The notes under the pieces are model-generated. The model had not been told where the DNA came from. It did no database searches and saw only the letters and a program-made list of their open reading frames with translations. Shown here piece by piece: positions 7,832-16,870 of a DNA stretch of 64,000 bases. The stretch's first letter is position 1, and every line of letters starts with the position of its first letter. A program made the translations under genes and the position numbers. Origin of the DNA: Nocardia amikacinitolerans NBRC 108937 (GTDB taxonomy: Bacteria; Actinomycetota; Actinomycetes; Mycobacteriales; Mycobacteriaceae); NCBI RefSeq assembly GCF_001612615.1, contig NZ_BDAU01000036.1:1-64000 (forward strand), written 5' to 3'.

Positions 7832-8054
7832 CCGCACCTCCAACCGCACGCGCTCGAACTGGCGGCGCCGATCGCCAAACAGGCGGCCGGACTGACTGTG
7901 CCCTCCTTGCCGGCATCCAGCGGGGGTCTGCGGCATCCTGCCGGTGTCGTCCCCCGTGCGCCTAGGACGGCCGCGGTCCGGAACGCGGCGCGCCACCGAG
8001 CAACCCGGTACTCCCCGCGAGATTCCCGCGCCCCGAACCGGGCAAGCCCTCGGT

Positions 8055-8240
8055 ATGAAGAATTCACTCAAGGCGCGGGTACGCGAAAAGCTGCTGCGTC
8101 AGCTGGCCGAGGACGCGTCCGACAACGAACACGACGACCCGAGGCAGATCTCGGTGGCGGCCGACCTGGACACACTGGACAGCGTCGCCGAGGACGACCC
8201 GATCGTCGAAGAACTCGCCGCCCGCTACCTCGTGTTCTGA
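8055..8240 (+). CDS. Small acidic protein, unknown function
   Basis: A 61-residue hydrophilic protein starting MKNSLKARVREKLLRQLAED, basic amphipathic at the start and very acidic afterwards (DNEHDDPRQ, LDSVAEDDPIVEEL). No domain recognised. The frame is open from 7944, so the true start may be upstream; I prefer 8055 because the upstream part looks like untranslated low-complexity sequence. It is convergent with the aminopeptidase gene, separated by 13 nt. Confidence 0.5.
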   Translation: MKNSLKARVREKLLRQLAEDASDNEHDDPRQISVAADLDTLDSVAEDDPIVEELAARYLVF

Positions 8241-8253
8241 GCCCCGGCGAAAC

Positions 8254-9603
8254 TCAGCGCGCTCCGACCTGCCCGCCGTGCGGCGGCAGCTGCGGCAGCG
8301 CCTCGCTGCGCAGCCAGCTTTCCCACAGCGGACGTAGCGGCACCAGGCTGTAGTGCCCGGCCAGATCGGTGAACTCCTCGGTGCTCACCGAGGAATGCCG
8401 GTAGCGCAGCACCCATTCCCGTAGCAGGTCGAAGAAGCCGGGCTCGCCGAGCTCGAGGCGCAGCGCGTGCAGGGTGAGCGCGCCGCGTTTGTACACCCGA
8501 TCGTCGAACATGCGCCTGGGACCGGGGTCCCCGATGACGATGTCCTGCGGCTGCCGCGCCAGGTTGTGTCGGGCGGCGCGAGCCAGCTGGTCGGCCGTCG
8601 GCCCGCCGGAGGCCTCGGACCAGATCCATTCGGCGTAGCAGGCGAAGCCCTCGTGCAGCCAGATGTCGCGCCATTGCCGCAGGGTCAGGCTGTTGCCGAA
8701 CCATTGGTGCGCGAGTTCGTGCGCGACGAGCCGTTCGGAGCCGCGGCGGCCGTCGCAATGGTTGGCGCCGAACACCGAGATGCCCTGGGCCTCGATGGGA
8801 ATCTCCAGGTCGTCGTCGGTGATCACCACCGTGTAGCCGCCGAACGGATAGGGGCCGAACCGTTCGGTGAAGACCTCCATCATCCGCGGTTGACGCGCGA
8901 AGTCGTGTTCGAACTCGGCGCGCAGCCGTGGCGGCACGACCGCCTGCATGGGCACCGGTCCGTGCGCCGGGCCGACGCGGTGCTTGCGGTAGTGCCCGAT
9001 CTGGATGGTGGCCAGGTAGCTCGACATCGGCTCCGGCTGCTCGTAGACCCAGGTGGTCTGGCTGGCCTTCGTCTGCTTGCGCACCAGCGTGCCGTTGGCG
9101 ACGGCGTAGTACGGGCTGTCGGTGGTGATCGAAATCCGGTAGCTCGCTTTGGAACTCGGGTGGTCGTCGCAGGGAAACCAGGACGCGGCCCCGTTGGGCT
9201 GGCTGGCGACGAGTGCGCCCTCGGACAGCTCCTCCCAGCCGACCTCGCCCCACGGCCCGCGCACCGGCTTCGGCACGCCCGCGTACTGGATCACCACCGA
9301 GAGCACGCCGCCCGCCGGGATCTTCTGCTGCGGCGTGACGACCAATTTGCCGTGCTGGTGACCGTATTTCGCGGCCTTGGCGCCGTTCACGAACACCTTC
9401 GACACCGTCAACGCCTGCCCGAGGTCGAGGCTGAACCGGGGCTGGACGGCGGTGGTGACCGCGGTGATCTCCGCGCGCCCGCTCAGCCGGTTGCTCGCCA
9501 CCCGGTAGACCAGATCGAGCTCGTACCGCGAGACCCGATAGCCACGATTGCCGTTCTGCGGCAGGTAGTCGTCGATGGGCTTCTCGTAGAACTTCTCACC
9601 CAT
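8254..9603 (-). CDS. M1 family metallopeptidase (aminopeptidase)
   Basis: A 449-residue zinc aminopeptidase of the M1 (gluzincin) family. The zinc motif HELAHQW is at residues 295-301 with the third ligand Glu318 in LHEGFACYAEW; the exopeptidase GAMEN-like loop is EAQGIS near residue 271. It is much shorter than pepN (about 850 residues) because the C-terminal helical domains are missing, as in the short actinobacterial M1 group. It has no signal peptide. Its ATG overlaps the stop of the NRPS gene (TGATG) and a GAGGAGGG site lies inside the NRPS 3' end, so the two are translationally coupled. A role in trimming or degrading the NRPS product is an inference. Confidence 0.92.
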   Translation of the reverse strand: MGEKFYEKPIDDYLPQNGNRGYRVSRYELDLVYRVASNRLSGRAEITAVTTAVQPRFSLDLGQALTVSKVFVNGAKAAKYGHQHGKLVVTPQQKIPAGGVLSVVIQYAGVPKPVRGPWGEVGWEELSEGALVASQPNGAASWFPCDDHPSSKASYRISITTDSPYYAVANGTLVRKQTKASQTTWVYEQPEPMSSYLATIQIGHYRKHRVGPAHGPVPMQAVVPPRLRAEFEHDFARQPRMMEVFTERFGPYPFGGYTVVITDDDLEIPIEAQGISVFGANHCDGRRGSERLVAHELAHQWFGNSLTLRQWRDIWLHEGFACYAEWIWSEASGGPTADQLARAARHNLARQPQDIVIGDPGPRRMFDDRVYKRGALTLHALRLELGEPGFFDLLREWVLRYRHSSVSTEEFTDLAGHYSLVPLRPLWESWLRSEALPQLPPHGGQVGAR

Positions 9604-12600
9604 CAGCCCTCCTCGTGCCACGGTGCGATGGGGTTGCCCCACCACCTGGTCGACGGCGGCACGGTGTCGCCGCGCATCACGAGCGAGGCGGGGCCGACGG
9701 TCGCGCCCGCGCCCAGACCCGCCGCGGGCAGGGCGACGCAGTGCGGGCCGAGGGTGGCGCCCGCGCCGAGGGTGACGGTGTCCATGGCCATGATCCGATC
9801 GTGGAACAGATGGGTCTGCACCACGCAGCCTCGCTCCACGGTCGCGCCGTCGCCGAGTGTCACCAGATCCGCCTCCGGTAGCCAGTAGGACTCGCACCAT
9901 ACCCCGCGGCCGATGCGCGCGCCGAGCGCGCGAAGCCACAGATTCAGTACCGGCGTTCCGGTCGCGGCGCGGGCGAACCAGGGCGCGGCGACGGTCTCGA
10001 CGAACGTGTCCGAGACCTCGTTGCGCCAGACGAACGAGCTCCACAGCGGATGCTCCTCGGCCCGAATCCGACCCACCAGCAACCACTTCGCGGCCACCGC
10101 GCTACCGCACGCGACAGCGCCCGCGACCAACAGCACGACGCCGCTGAGCAGCGCGGTCGGCAGGTGACCGATCCGCTGGGCCAGCCAGGCCAGCGCGAAG
10201 AGCACGCCGAGGCCGATGGCGAAGGTGATGAGCACCGGGATCAGCCTGCACGTCTCGACGATCGCCCGCGCGACGCGCAGCCGCCGCGGCGGATCGAAAG
10301 TGCGGCGGGCGTCGGCGGTTTCGGAGGCGCGGCGCAGGCGCACCGGCGGGCTGCCGAGCCACGAGGACCCCGCCTTGGCCTTGGACGGCGCGGCCGAGAG
10401 CACGGCGACCAGCCCGTTCTTCGGTACCCGGCGGCCGGGCGCGGTCATGCCCGAGTTGCCGAGGAAGGCGCGCTTGCCGACCTTGGCCTCGCCGATGCGT
10501 AGCCAGCCGCCGCCGAGTTCGTAACCGGCGACCATGGTGTCGTCGGCAAGGAACGCGCCGTCGGCGACGGTGGTGAACTTGGGCAGCAGCAGCACGGTCG
10601 ATGCCTCGACGTGCTTGCCGACCTTCGCGCCGAGCATGCGCAGCCACAGCGGCGTCAGCAGGCTGGCGTAGAGCGGGAACAGGAAGGTGCGCGCGGAGTC
10701 GAGCAGCCGTTCGGTGGACCAGGCCTGCCAGCCGACGCGGCTGCGCACCGGATGGTGACCCTCGGTCAGTCCGATGGCGAACAGACGCACCAGGACGACG
10801 GTCGCCGCGGCGTAGACGCCGAGCACGAGTAGGACGGCCACCGGCAGTACGGCGAAGGCGCGGCCGAGCGCGGCGGTGAGCGTCGTGGTGTCGCGGACCC
10901 ACCAGGCCAGGAACGCGCCACCTGTGCCGAGGCCGAGGATCGGGAGCGCGGCGAGCGCCATCGAGGTGATGCCGAAGATCGGGACCCAGTGCCGGGCACG
11001 CGGTGGCGTGTGCGCGGGCCAGCGGTGCCGGGCGCGGCCGACCTTCACGGCAGGGGAGCCCGCCCATTCCTGTTCGGCCTTGACCTTGCCCGAGACCGCG
11101 GAACCCGGCGCGATCTCGGCGTTCTTGCCGATCCGCGTGCCCGGCAGCAGGATCGAGCGCGCGCCGACCACCGCGCCGGGGCCGATGGTGATCGGTCCGA
11201 TGTGCACGAGGTCGCCGTCGATCCAGTAGCCGGAGAGGTCGACCTCGGGTTCCACGCTGCACCCGTCGCCCAGTTCGAGCATCCCGGTGACCGGCGGCAA
11301 CGTGTGCAGGTCGACACCCTTGCCGATGCGCGCGCCGAGCGCACGCGCGAACGGCACCATCCACGGTGCGCCGGAAAGGTTCTCGGCGCCGCTCGCCTCG
11401 GACAGCCGCACCGCGGCCCACAGACGCAGGTGCACCGAGCCGCCGCGCGGATAGCTGCCCGGCTCCATACCGCGCAACAGCACGCGCGACCCGGCAACGC
11501 ACAGCGCCATCCGGCCTGGCGGGGAGATGAAGAGCAGGAACGCGATCAGCGCCCACCACCAGGACAGTCGAGGCAGCCAGGGCAGCGATCCCGACCACGC
11601 CGCGATATTGCCGACGATGGCCAGCCAAGTGAGCCACTGCAATCCGGTCAGGGTGGTCAGCGGCACCGTGGCGAGCACCTGCACCCACTGCGCGGCGCGC
11701 GGGGTCGGGCGCACGGTGCGTTCCACGACCGCGGCGGTGGGGGCGCTGGCGTCGAGCCAGTCGGCGAGCGCGCCGAGGCGCGGATGGTCGTAGAGATCGG
11801 CGACGGCGACCCGCGGATAGCGTTCGCGCAGCGCGGTGACCAGCTGGGCGGCGGCGAGCGAGCCGCCGCCGAGGTCGAAGAAGTCGGCGTCGGGGCCGGT
11901 CGCCTCGGCGCCGAAGATGGCGTCCCAGAGTCCGGCGACCCAGCGTGCGGTGGGGGACATGTCGGCGTCGGCGGGCTTGGTCTTGGGCAGCGGCCAAGGC
12001 AAAGCGTCGCGGTCGACCTTGCCCGAGGTGCGGGTCGGCAGTTCGCCGACCACCGCCAGGCGCGGCACCAGCGGTGCGGGCAGCTGTCCGGCGAGCAGTT
12101 CGCGGGCGGCGTGCACGTCGAAGTCGGCGTCCGGGCCGGTGAGGTAGCCGACCAGGATCTTGTTGCCCGCCTTGGTCGTTCGGATCGCGGCGGCCGCTCC
12201 GGTGACGCCGGGCAGATGCTGGAGCGCGTTGTCGATCTCGCCCAGTTCGATACGGCGGCCGCCGAGCTTGATCTGATCGTCGGCGCGGCCGAGGAAGACG
12301 AGTCCGGCGCTCTCGTTGCGGACCAGATCGCCGCTGCGGTAAGCGCGTTCCCAGCCGAGCGCGGGCAGCGGTGCGTACTTCTCGGCGTCCTTGGCGGGAT
12401 CCAGGTAGCGGCCGAGTCCGACGCCGCCGATGACGAGTTCGCCCGATTCGCCCTCACCGACCGGGTTGCCCTGCGCGTCGACCACCGCCAGATCCCAGCC
12501 GTCCAACGGCAATCCGATGCGAATCGGCGGCTCTCCGGTGAGCAGGGCCGCGCACGCCACGACGGTGGCCTCGGTGGGGCCGTAGGTGTTCCACACCTCG

Positions 12601-13784
12601 CGGCCCGAATCCTCGTCGCCCGCAAGGCGTTCGGCGAGTTCCGGTGGCACGGCCTCGCCGCCGAAGATCAGCAGCCGGACCGGTTCCAGCGCCTCGGCGG
12701 GCCAGGTCGCGGCCAGCGTCGGCACGGTCGAGACGATGCTGATTTCCCGACGAACCAGCCAAGGCCCGAGGTCGGCGCCGGTGCGCACCAGTGCGCGTGG
12801 CGCGGGCACCAGGCAGGCGCCGTGCCGCCAGGCCAGCCACATCTCCTCGCAGGAGGCGTCGAAGGCGACCGAGAGACCGGCGAGGACACGGTCGCCGGGG
12901 CCGATGGGCGCGTCCCGCAGGAAGAGTCGCGCCTCGGCGTCGACGAAGGCGGCGGCGTTGCGGTGGGTGACCGCGACGCCCTTGGGGGTGCCGGTGGAGC
13001 CGGAGGTGAAGATGATCCAGGCGTCGTCGTCGGGGTTTGGGAGAGCGTGATCGGATTGCGTTGCCGCCGTGGATGCTTCGCCATCGGGTGCGGCTGCCTC
13101 GACACTGGCTCGGGTTTGTGCGGTATCGGCTTTGTCGTCGGACCGGGTTCCGTCGGCTATGAGTTCCGTTGGCGCGGGGTCGCTTTCGCCGTCGTGTTGG
13201 ATCGTCTTGGCGGGGAGTCCGGTTGGCGCGGCGTCGGTTTCGCTGTCGAGCGGGTTTGCTTCGGCTGGGGGCCGGGTTGGCGCGGTGTCGATCTCGCCGT
13301 CCGACGAGGTTGTCGCGGCTGTGGGTCGGGTTGGCGTGCTGTCGCGTTCGATGACGGGACGGATTCCGTCGACCTCGGCGATGGCGCTGACCCGGGCCTC
13401 GCCGAACACCAGTCGGGCGCGCTCGTCCGGGTCGTCGGCGTCGACCGGGACGTACGCGGCGCCCGCCCACAGCACGGCGAGGATCGTGACGTAGAGATCA
13501 TGGCCGCCGGAAGGCATCCGGACGCCGACCCGGTCACCCGCCCGCACGCCCGCCGCCGTGAGCTCGCCCACTCGGTGCTGGATCGCGGCGAGCAGCTCGC
13601 GATACGTGAGCAGGATCTCGCCGTCATCGATGGCGTGCGCGTCCGGATGGGCTTCGGCGGTCGCCGAAAGAATGTCGACCAGGGTTCGCACGGGAGGCGC
13701 GGCGACCCCGCGCCGGAGCGGATCGGACAGCGCTCGCCCGGTCGGGCCCTCGCCCGCCGCGGTGTCTACCTGCGGCTGGAGCAT
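9603..13784 (-). CDS. Pls/PosA-like non-ribosomal peptide synthetase with membrane C-terminal region
   Basis: A 1,393-residue single-module synthetase. Order: adenylation domain (about residues 35-620; TSGSTGTPKG at 260-269, NTYGPTEATV, YRSGDLV, and the GKVDRDALP Lys), a carrier domain with the phosphopantetheine Ser in DFFDLGGGSLAAAQL, then several membrane helices alternating with hexapeptide left-handed beta-helix acyltransferase-like blocks (for example IGPGAVVGARSILLPGTRIG; LGAGATLGPHCVALPAAGLG). This matches the NRPS terminal domain seen in poly-lysine synthetase (Pls) relatives, which polymerise a cationic amino acid and need no condensation or thioesterase domain. Odd feature: five 18-residue repeats inserted before the A3 motif. 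The start is ATG 13784 (GTG 13787 also possible) behind AGAGGTGG. The product cannot be predicted here. Confidence 0.88.
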   Translation of the reverse strand: MLQPQVDTAAGEGPTGRALSDPLRRGVAAPPVRTLVDILSATAEAHPDAHAIDDGEILLTYRELLAAIQHRVGELTAAGVRAGDRVGVRMPSGGHDLYVTILAVLWAGAAYVPVDADDPDERARLVFGEARVSAIAEVDGIRPVIERDSTPTRPTAATTSSDGEIDTAPTRPPAEANPLDSETDAAPTGLPAKTIQHDGESDPAPTELIADGTRSDDKADTAQTRASVEAAAPDGEASTAATQSDHALPNPDDDAWIIFTSGSTGTPKGVAVTHRNAAAFVDAEARLFLRDAPIGPGDRVLAGLSVAFDASCEEMWLAWRHGACLVPAPRALVRTGADLGPWLVRREISIVSTVPTLAATWPAEALEPVRLLIFGGEAVPPELAERLAGDEDSGREVWNTYGPTEATVVACAALLTGEPPIRIGLPLDGWDLAVVDAQGNPVGEGESGELVIGGVGLGRYLDPAKDAEKYAPLPALGWERAYRSGDLVRNESAGLVFLGRADDQIKLGGRRIELGEIDNALQHLPGVTGAAAAIRTTKAGNKILVGYLTGPDADFDVHAARELLAGQLPAPLVPRLAVVGELPTRTSGKVDRDALPWPLPKTKPADADMSPTARWVAGLWDAIFGAEATGPDADFFDLGGGSLAAAQLVTALRERYPRVAVADLYDHPRLGALADWLDASAPTAAVVERTVRPTPRAAQWVQVLATVPLTTLTGLQWLTWLAIVGNIAAWSGSLPWLPRLSWWWALIAFLLFISPPGRMALCVAGSRVLLRGMEPGSYPRGGSVHLRLWAAVRLSEASGAENLSGAPWMVPFARALGARIGKGVDLHTLPPVTGMLELGDGCSVEPEVDLSGYWIDGDLVHIGPITIGPGAVVGARSILLPGTRIGKNAEIAPGSAVSGKVKAEQEWAGSPAVKVGRARHRWPAHTPPRARHWVPIFGITSMALAALPILGLGTGGAFLAWWVRDTTTLTAALGRAFAVLPVAVLLVLGVYAAATVVLVRLFAIGLTEGHHPVRSRVGWQAWSTERLLDSARTFLFPLYASLLTPLWLRMLGAKVGKHVEASTVLLLPKFTTVADGAFLADDTMVAGYELGGGWLRIGEAKVGKRAFLGNSGMTAPGRRVPKNGLVAVLSAAPSKAKAGSSWLGSPPVRLRRASETADARRTFDPPRRLRVARAIVETCRLIPVLITFAIGLGVLFALAWLAQRIGHLPTALLSGVVLLVAGAVACGSAVAAKWLLVGRIRAEEHPLWSSFVWRNEVSDTFVETVAAPWFARAATGTPVLNLWLRALGARIGRGVWCESYWLPEADLVTLGDGATVERGCVVQTHLFHDRIMAMDTVTLGAGATLGPHCVALPAAGLGAGATVGPASLVMRGDTVPPSTRWWGNPIAPWHEEG
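13074..13343 (-). repeat. Five 54-bp tandem repeats inside the NRPS adenylation domain
   Basis: Residues 148-237 of the synthetase are five consecutive 18-residue units, each starting D-S/T/A/P-x-P/Q-T and ending D-G/S/D-E/K-x, followed by a sixth partial unit (STAATQSDH). First unit: DSTPTRPTAATTSSDGEI. The block lies between the AYVPVDADDPDER segment and the A3 loop, a surface connection in the fold. Confidence 0.85.
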
Positions 13785-13978
13785 CACGTCCGACCCACCT
13801 CTCATAGACCTGCCTTGCGTCGCCGTTGGTTGTCTCACATGAGGGTTACCGATTGGCAAACGCCACGGTGACCAACAGACCAAGGTACCCGCGGTATCGG
13901 TGAAATCGCCGGGGCCGCGGTGTGATGTCGAGCGGCGAACCCGCTGCGCGAAATGGCTGGTGGGCCGGATTCGGTCCG

Positions 13979-14611
13979 TCAGGTCGCCGAGGCCGCGGTG
14001 CCGAGTCCCAGCGCGGTGAGGATTCCGGCGCTGGCCTGTTCGAGCCGATCGCGGACCTTCGGACTGCGCAGAAACGCCACCGCGCGGGCGGCGAGCAGGG
14101 CGAGCAGGACCATTTCGACGGCCGCGACGGTGCATTCGATCGCGCCGAGCGCGAGGGTGTTGAGAAAAGTGACCTCGGTCAGGAACTGGGGCAGCACGGC
14201 CAGGTAGAACAGGCCGACCTTCGGGTTGAACAGACACGAGACCACGCCCGCCGTGAACGCCGAGCGAACCGAGGGCGCGGTTTTCCCGCCGCTGGAATCG
14301 AATTCGGGATCGGCCGGTGCCCGCCGCCTGCGCAATTCGATGAGCGTGCGAATTCCCAAGTACACCAAATAGATTCCGCCGACGATCTTCAGCGCGCGAT
14401 ACGCGGTGGCGGATTGCTCCAGGAGCGCGGCGACGCCCGCGGCAACTACCACCGCCCACACCAGCCCGCCGAGCGCGGAACCGACCGCCGCGGCGATGCC
14501 GGGACGGGCGTCCACGATCGAAAAGCGCAGCACCAGAAACGAATCCGGCCCCGGAGTGAGGGAAAGCAGGACGCACAATCCGACGAAGCTCAGCAGCAGG
14601 GAGGGCGTCAT
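13979..14611 (-). CDS. LysE family amino-acid exporter
   Basis: A 210-residue membrane protein of the LysE/RhtB family, which exports lysine, arginine, threonine or related compounds. Hallmarks: the N-terminal LSLTPGPDSFLVLR motif in helix 1, AALGGLVWAVVVAAGVAALL helix 2 region and the central GVVSCLFNPKVGLFYLAVLPQF motif, with about six helices. The ATG at 14611 is chosen for family length; an upstream in-frame ATG would overlap the riboswitch region. It is the first gene on the minus strand upstream of the NRPS (194 nt gap), so export of the NRPS monomer or product is possible. Confidence 0.9.
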   Translation of the reverse strand: MTPSLLLSFVGLCVLLSLTPGPDSFLVLRFSIVDARPGIAAAVGSALGGLVWAVVVAAGVAALLEQSATAYRALKIVGGIYLVYLGIRTLIELRRRRAPADPEFDSSGGKTAPSVRSAFTAGVVSCLFNPKVGLFYLAVLPQFLTEVTFLNTLALGAIECTVAAVEMVLLALLAARAVAFLRSPKVRDRLEQASAGILTALGLGTAASAT

Positions 14612-14699
14612 CCACCGAGTGCAGCGCAGTTCTGTCGTCGACGCAACCGAATAATCCGGAGGTTGACAGAGCCGCGTGCGGTCTGCCAACCTCGGAACT

Positions 14700-14805
14700 G
14701 GTCATGAGTACCAGCGCTAAGCCCCGGCTAGCTGGTCGGCAACCCTCCTCCGCGGTGGGGTGCTCCGGGTGACGACCGGGCCGCCGCCCGACCGGGTGCG
14801 GCAAG
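14700..14805 (+). ncRNA. SAM-IV riboswitch
   Basis: The sequence GGTCATGAGTACCAGCG closes a P1 stem with GACC at 14774-14777; CCAGC (14711-14715) pairs with GCTGG (14731-14735); and the AACCCTCC...GGTGGGGTGC core (14741-14763) follows, as in the actinobacterial SAM-IV/SAM-I-like aptamer. The downstream GC-rich part (14778-14802) can form the extra stem of type IV. The aptamer ends about 55 nt before the start of the cysteine-desulfurase-like gene, so SAM binding probably represses it. TTGACA at 14663-14668 may be the -35 box. Confidence 0.88.
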
Positions 14806-14859
14806 CGCGGACTCGACGAATCTCTCGATTGCGAGTCCCATAGCCGACGGGATTACGTG

Positions 14860-16179
14860 ATGACTTCTGTTGTGGACCAGACCTGCGCCGCCTTCGCCCG
14901 CGTCTCGGGTGACGATCTGCCGGTGCCGCTCGTGCAGGGCGGAACCCGCACCTACGCCAACTTCGACTACGCCGCGAGCGCGCCCGCGCTGGCCCAGGTC
15001 ACCGACCGGATCCAGCGGTTGTTGCCGTACTACGCCAGCGTGCACCGCGGCGCGGGCTACGCCTCGCGCATCTCCACCGAGTGCTACGAGGCGGCGCGCG
15101 GTTCGGTCGCCCGTTTCCTCGACGCCGACGACGACCAGGTGGTGGTGTTCACCCGCAACACGACCGACTCGCTGAACCTGCTCGCGTCCTGCGTGCCGGG
15201 CGACACCGTGGTGCTCGACATCGAACATCACGCCAATTTCCTGCCGTGGACGCGGCACGGACGCCGGGTGGTGCGCGCCGCCGACACCGTCGCCGAGACC
15301 ATCCGATTGCTGGTGGCGGAGCTGTGCAGCAAGCCCGCCGCGCTGCTCGCGGTCACGGGGGCGTCGAATGTCACCGGCGAGGTGCTGCCGTTGGAGCGGC
15401 TCGCCGACATCGCGCACCAGTGCGGGGCGCGCATTTTGGTCGACGCGGCCCAGCTCGCGCCGCACCGGCGAATCAGTCTGCGGGAGAAGGGTATCGACTA
15501 CCTCGCCTTCTCGGGGCACAAGCTGTACGCGCCGTTCGGCGCCGGTGTGCTGGTCGGCCGCCGTGACTGGCTGGATCGGGCCGAGCCGCATCTCGCGGGC
15601 GGCGGTGCGGTCCGCGCGGTGAGCGCCGAGCACACCGAATGGGCGCCCGCGCCGCAGCGGCACGAGGCGGGTTCGCCGAACGTGCTCGGCGCTGCCGCGA
15701 TCGCCGCCGCCTGCGACGCGCTCGCCGCCATCGACCCCGCGGCGTTGGCCGCGCACGAACGCCTCCTCGCCGACCGCCTGCGCGACGGACTGTGCGCCAT
15801 CCCGGGCGTCGAGACGCTGCGCATCTGGTCCGACAGTCCCGATTCCGTCGGCATCGTCGCGTTCACCGTCGCGGGCTTCGCACCCGGCCACGTCGCCGCC
15901 TACCTTTCCGCCGAACACGCCATCGGCGTGCGCGACGGCCGCTTCTGCGCCCACCCGCTGCTCGCCCGCCTCGGCCTCGACGGCGCACTGCGCGCCAGCA
16001 TCGGCCTCGGCACCACGTCCACCGACATCGACCGCCTCGTCGACGCCGTCGCCACCCTTGTCCACCGCGGCCCCTCCTGGAACTACGCCGAAACCGACGG
16101 CCTCTGGAACCCCACCCCCGAAACCCGCCCCTTCACCGCCACCCCCACCACCGGCGCCACCCCCTGCCTCATCGCCTGA
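14860..16179 (+). CDS. Class V aminotransferase, cysteine-desulfurase-like
   Basis: A 439-residue PLP enzyme of the NifS/SufS/CsdA fold. The Schiff-base Lys is K221 in SGHKLYAPFG, the cofactor-stacking His is in IEHHAN (residues 121-126), the PLP Asp is in ILVDAAQ (about 195) and a catalytic-type Cys sits at C363 in the GVRDGRFCAHP loop, which matches the mobile RxGxxCAxP loop of true desulfurases. The C-terminal 40 residues are a Pro/Thr-rich extension. A GTG 3 nt before the ATG is an alternative start. The SAM-IV riboswitch upstream places it in sulfur metabolism, releasing sulfur from cysteine or a related substrate; no suf or moa genes are adjacent. Confidence 0.85.
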   Translation: MTSVVDQTCAAFARVSGDDLPVPLVQGGTRTYANFDYAASAPALAQVTDRIQRLLPYYASVHRGAGYASRISTECYEAARGSVARFLDADDDQVVVFTRNTTDSLNLLASCVPGDTVVLDIEHHANFLPWTRHGRRVVRAADTVAETIRLLVAELCSKPAALLAVTGASNVTGEVLPLERLADIAHQCGARILVDAAQLAPHRRISLREKGIDYLAFSGHKLYAPFGAGVLVGRRDWLDRAEPHLAGGGAVRAVSAEHTEWAPAPQRHEAGSPNVLGAAAIAAACDALAAIDPAALAAHERLLADRLRDGLCAIPGVETLRIWSDSPDSVGIVAFTVAGFAPGHVAAYLSAEHAIGVRDGRFCAHPLLARLGLDGALRASIGLGTTSTDIDRLVDAVATLVHRGPSWNYAETDGLWNPTPETRPFTATPTTGATPCLIA

Positions 16180-16264
16180 TCCTCGGCCGCGGTTTCGCGG
16201 CGCGTTGGGAGCGGTGTCGGCGGGATACTATCGGCGAGACCGTTCCCGACCCTGAGGTGGACCG

Positions 16265-16864
16265 ATGAGCATTCTGCCCGCGTGGGCGACCGATCCGGGG
16301 GCGCTGCTCATCACCGAGGCGGGTTACGACGCACTGCCCGAGGACGTGCAGCGGCAGATCGAGGTGGTCGACGGTCACGTCATCTTCTGTCGCAGCGGGA
16401 GTTTCCAGCACAACAATGTGGCCAGGCGGCTGGCCAACGCTCTGGAGCAGGCACGCCCTGCCGAACCGTGCACCGGCGTCGTCACCGACTTCGAGATGCA
16501 CTACGTCAAAGGCAGGCCGGGCAGTCCAGGGTTCTCCTTCCGCAGGCCCGATGTGGTGCTGCACCGGTGTGTCGAGGAGGACCGCAAGCTCACCACCGCC
16601 GACGCGCTGCTGGTCGTCGAGGTCGTCTCACCCGGATCGGAGTACACCGACACCGTCGACAAGCGGGCGGAATACGCGCACGAGGGCATCCCGATCTACC
16701 TCGTGGTGCACCTCGATGCCGAGCGCCGCGTGAAGATCGTTCAGGAATACCGCCTGGACTGCGCGAGCCGGACCTATCGGCTCGCTGAAACCCATCAGGA
16801 CGCGCTGCGATTGACCGGCCCGTTCCCGATGGAGGTCGCGTTCAAGGAGCTGGACGGCTCCTGA
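16265..16864 (+). CDS. Uma2 family (DUF820) putative nuclease
   Basis: A 199-residue protein of the Uma2 family, which has a PD-(D/E)xK nuclease fold. The motif elements are RRPDVVLHR (Asp, about residue 98), LLVVEVVSPGSE (Glu, about 120) and the following Lys in VDKRAEYAHEGIPIYLVV. GAGGTGG precedes the ATG by 4 nt. These genes are widespread in actinobacteria and cyanobacteria, often in many copies, and their DNA target and role are not known. No toxin-antitoxin partner is visible next to it. Confidence 0.85.
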   Translation: MSILPAWATDPGALLITEAGYDALPEDVQRQIEVVDGHVIFCRSGSFQHNNVARRLANALEQARPAEPCTGVVTDFEMHYVKGRPGSPGFSFRRPDVVLHRCVEEDRKLTTADALLVVEVVSPGSEYTDTVDKRAEYAHEGIPIYLVVHLDAERRVKIVQEYRLDCASRTYRLAETHQDALRLTGPFPMEVAFKELDGS

Positions 16865-16870
16865 GCCCAC

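Noticed and set aside
10989..13871. Plus-strand open frame of 960 codons
   Set aside because: It lies antisense to the NRPS, is rich in Arg, Gly and His and has no domain.
13785..14804. Upstream continuation of the NRPS frame (340 extra codons)
   Set aside because: It runs antiphase through the LysE gene and the SAM-IV riboswitch and contains no conserved sequence; a good ribosome binding site exists at 13784.
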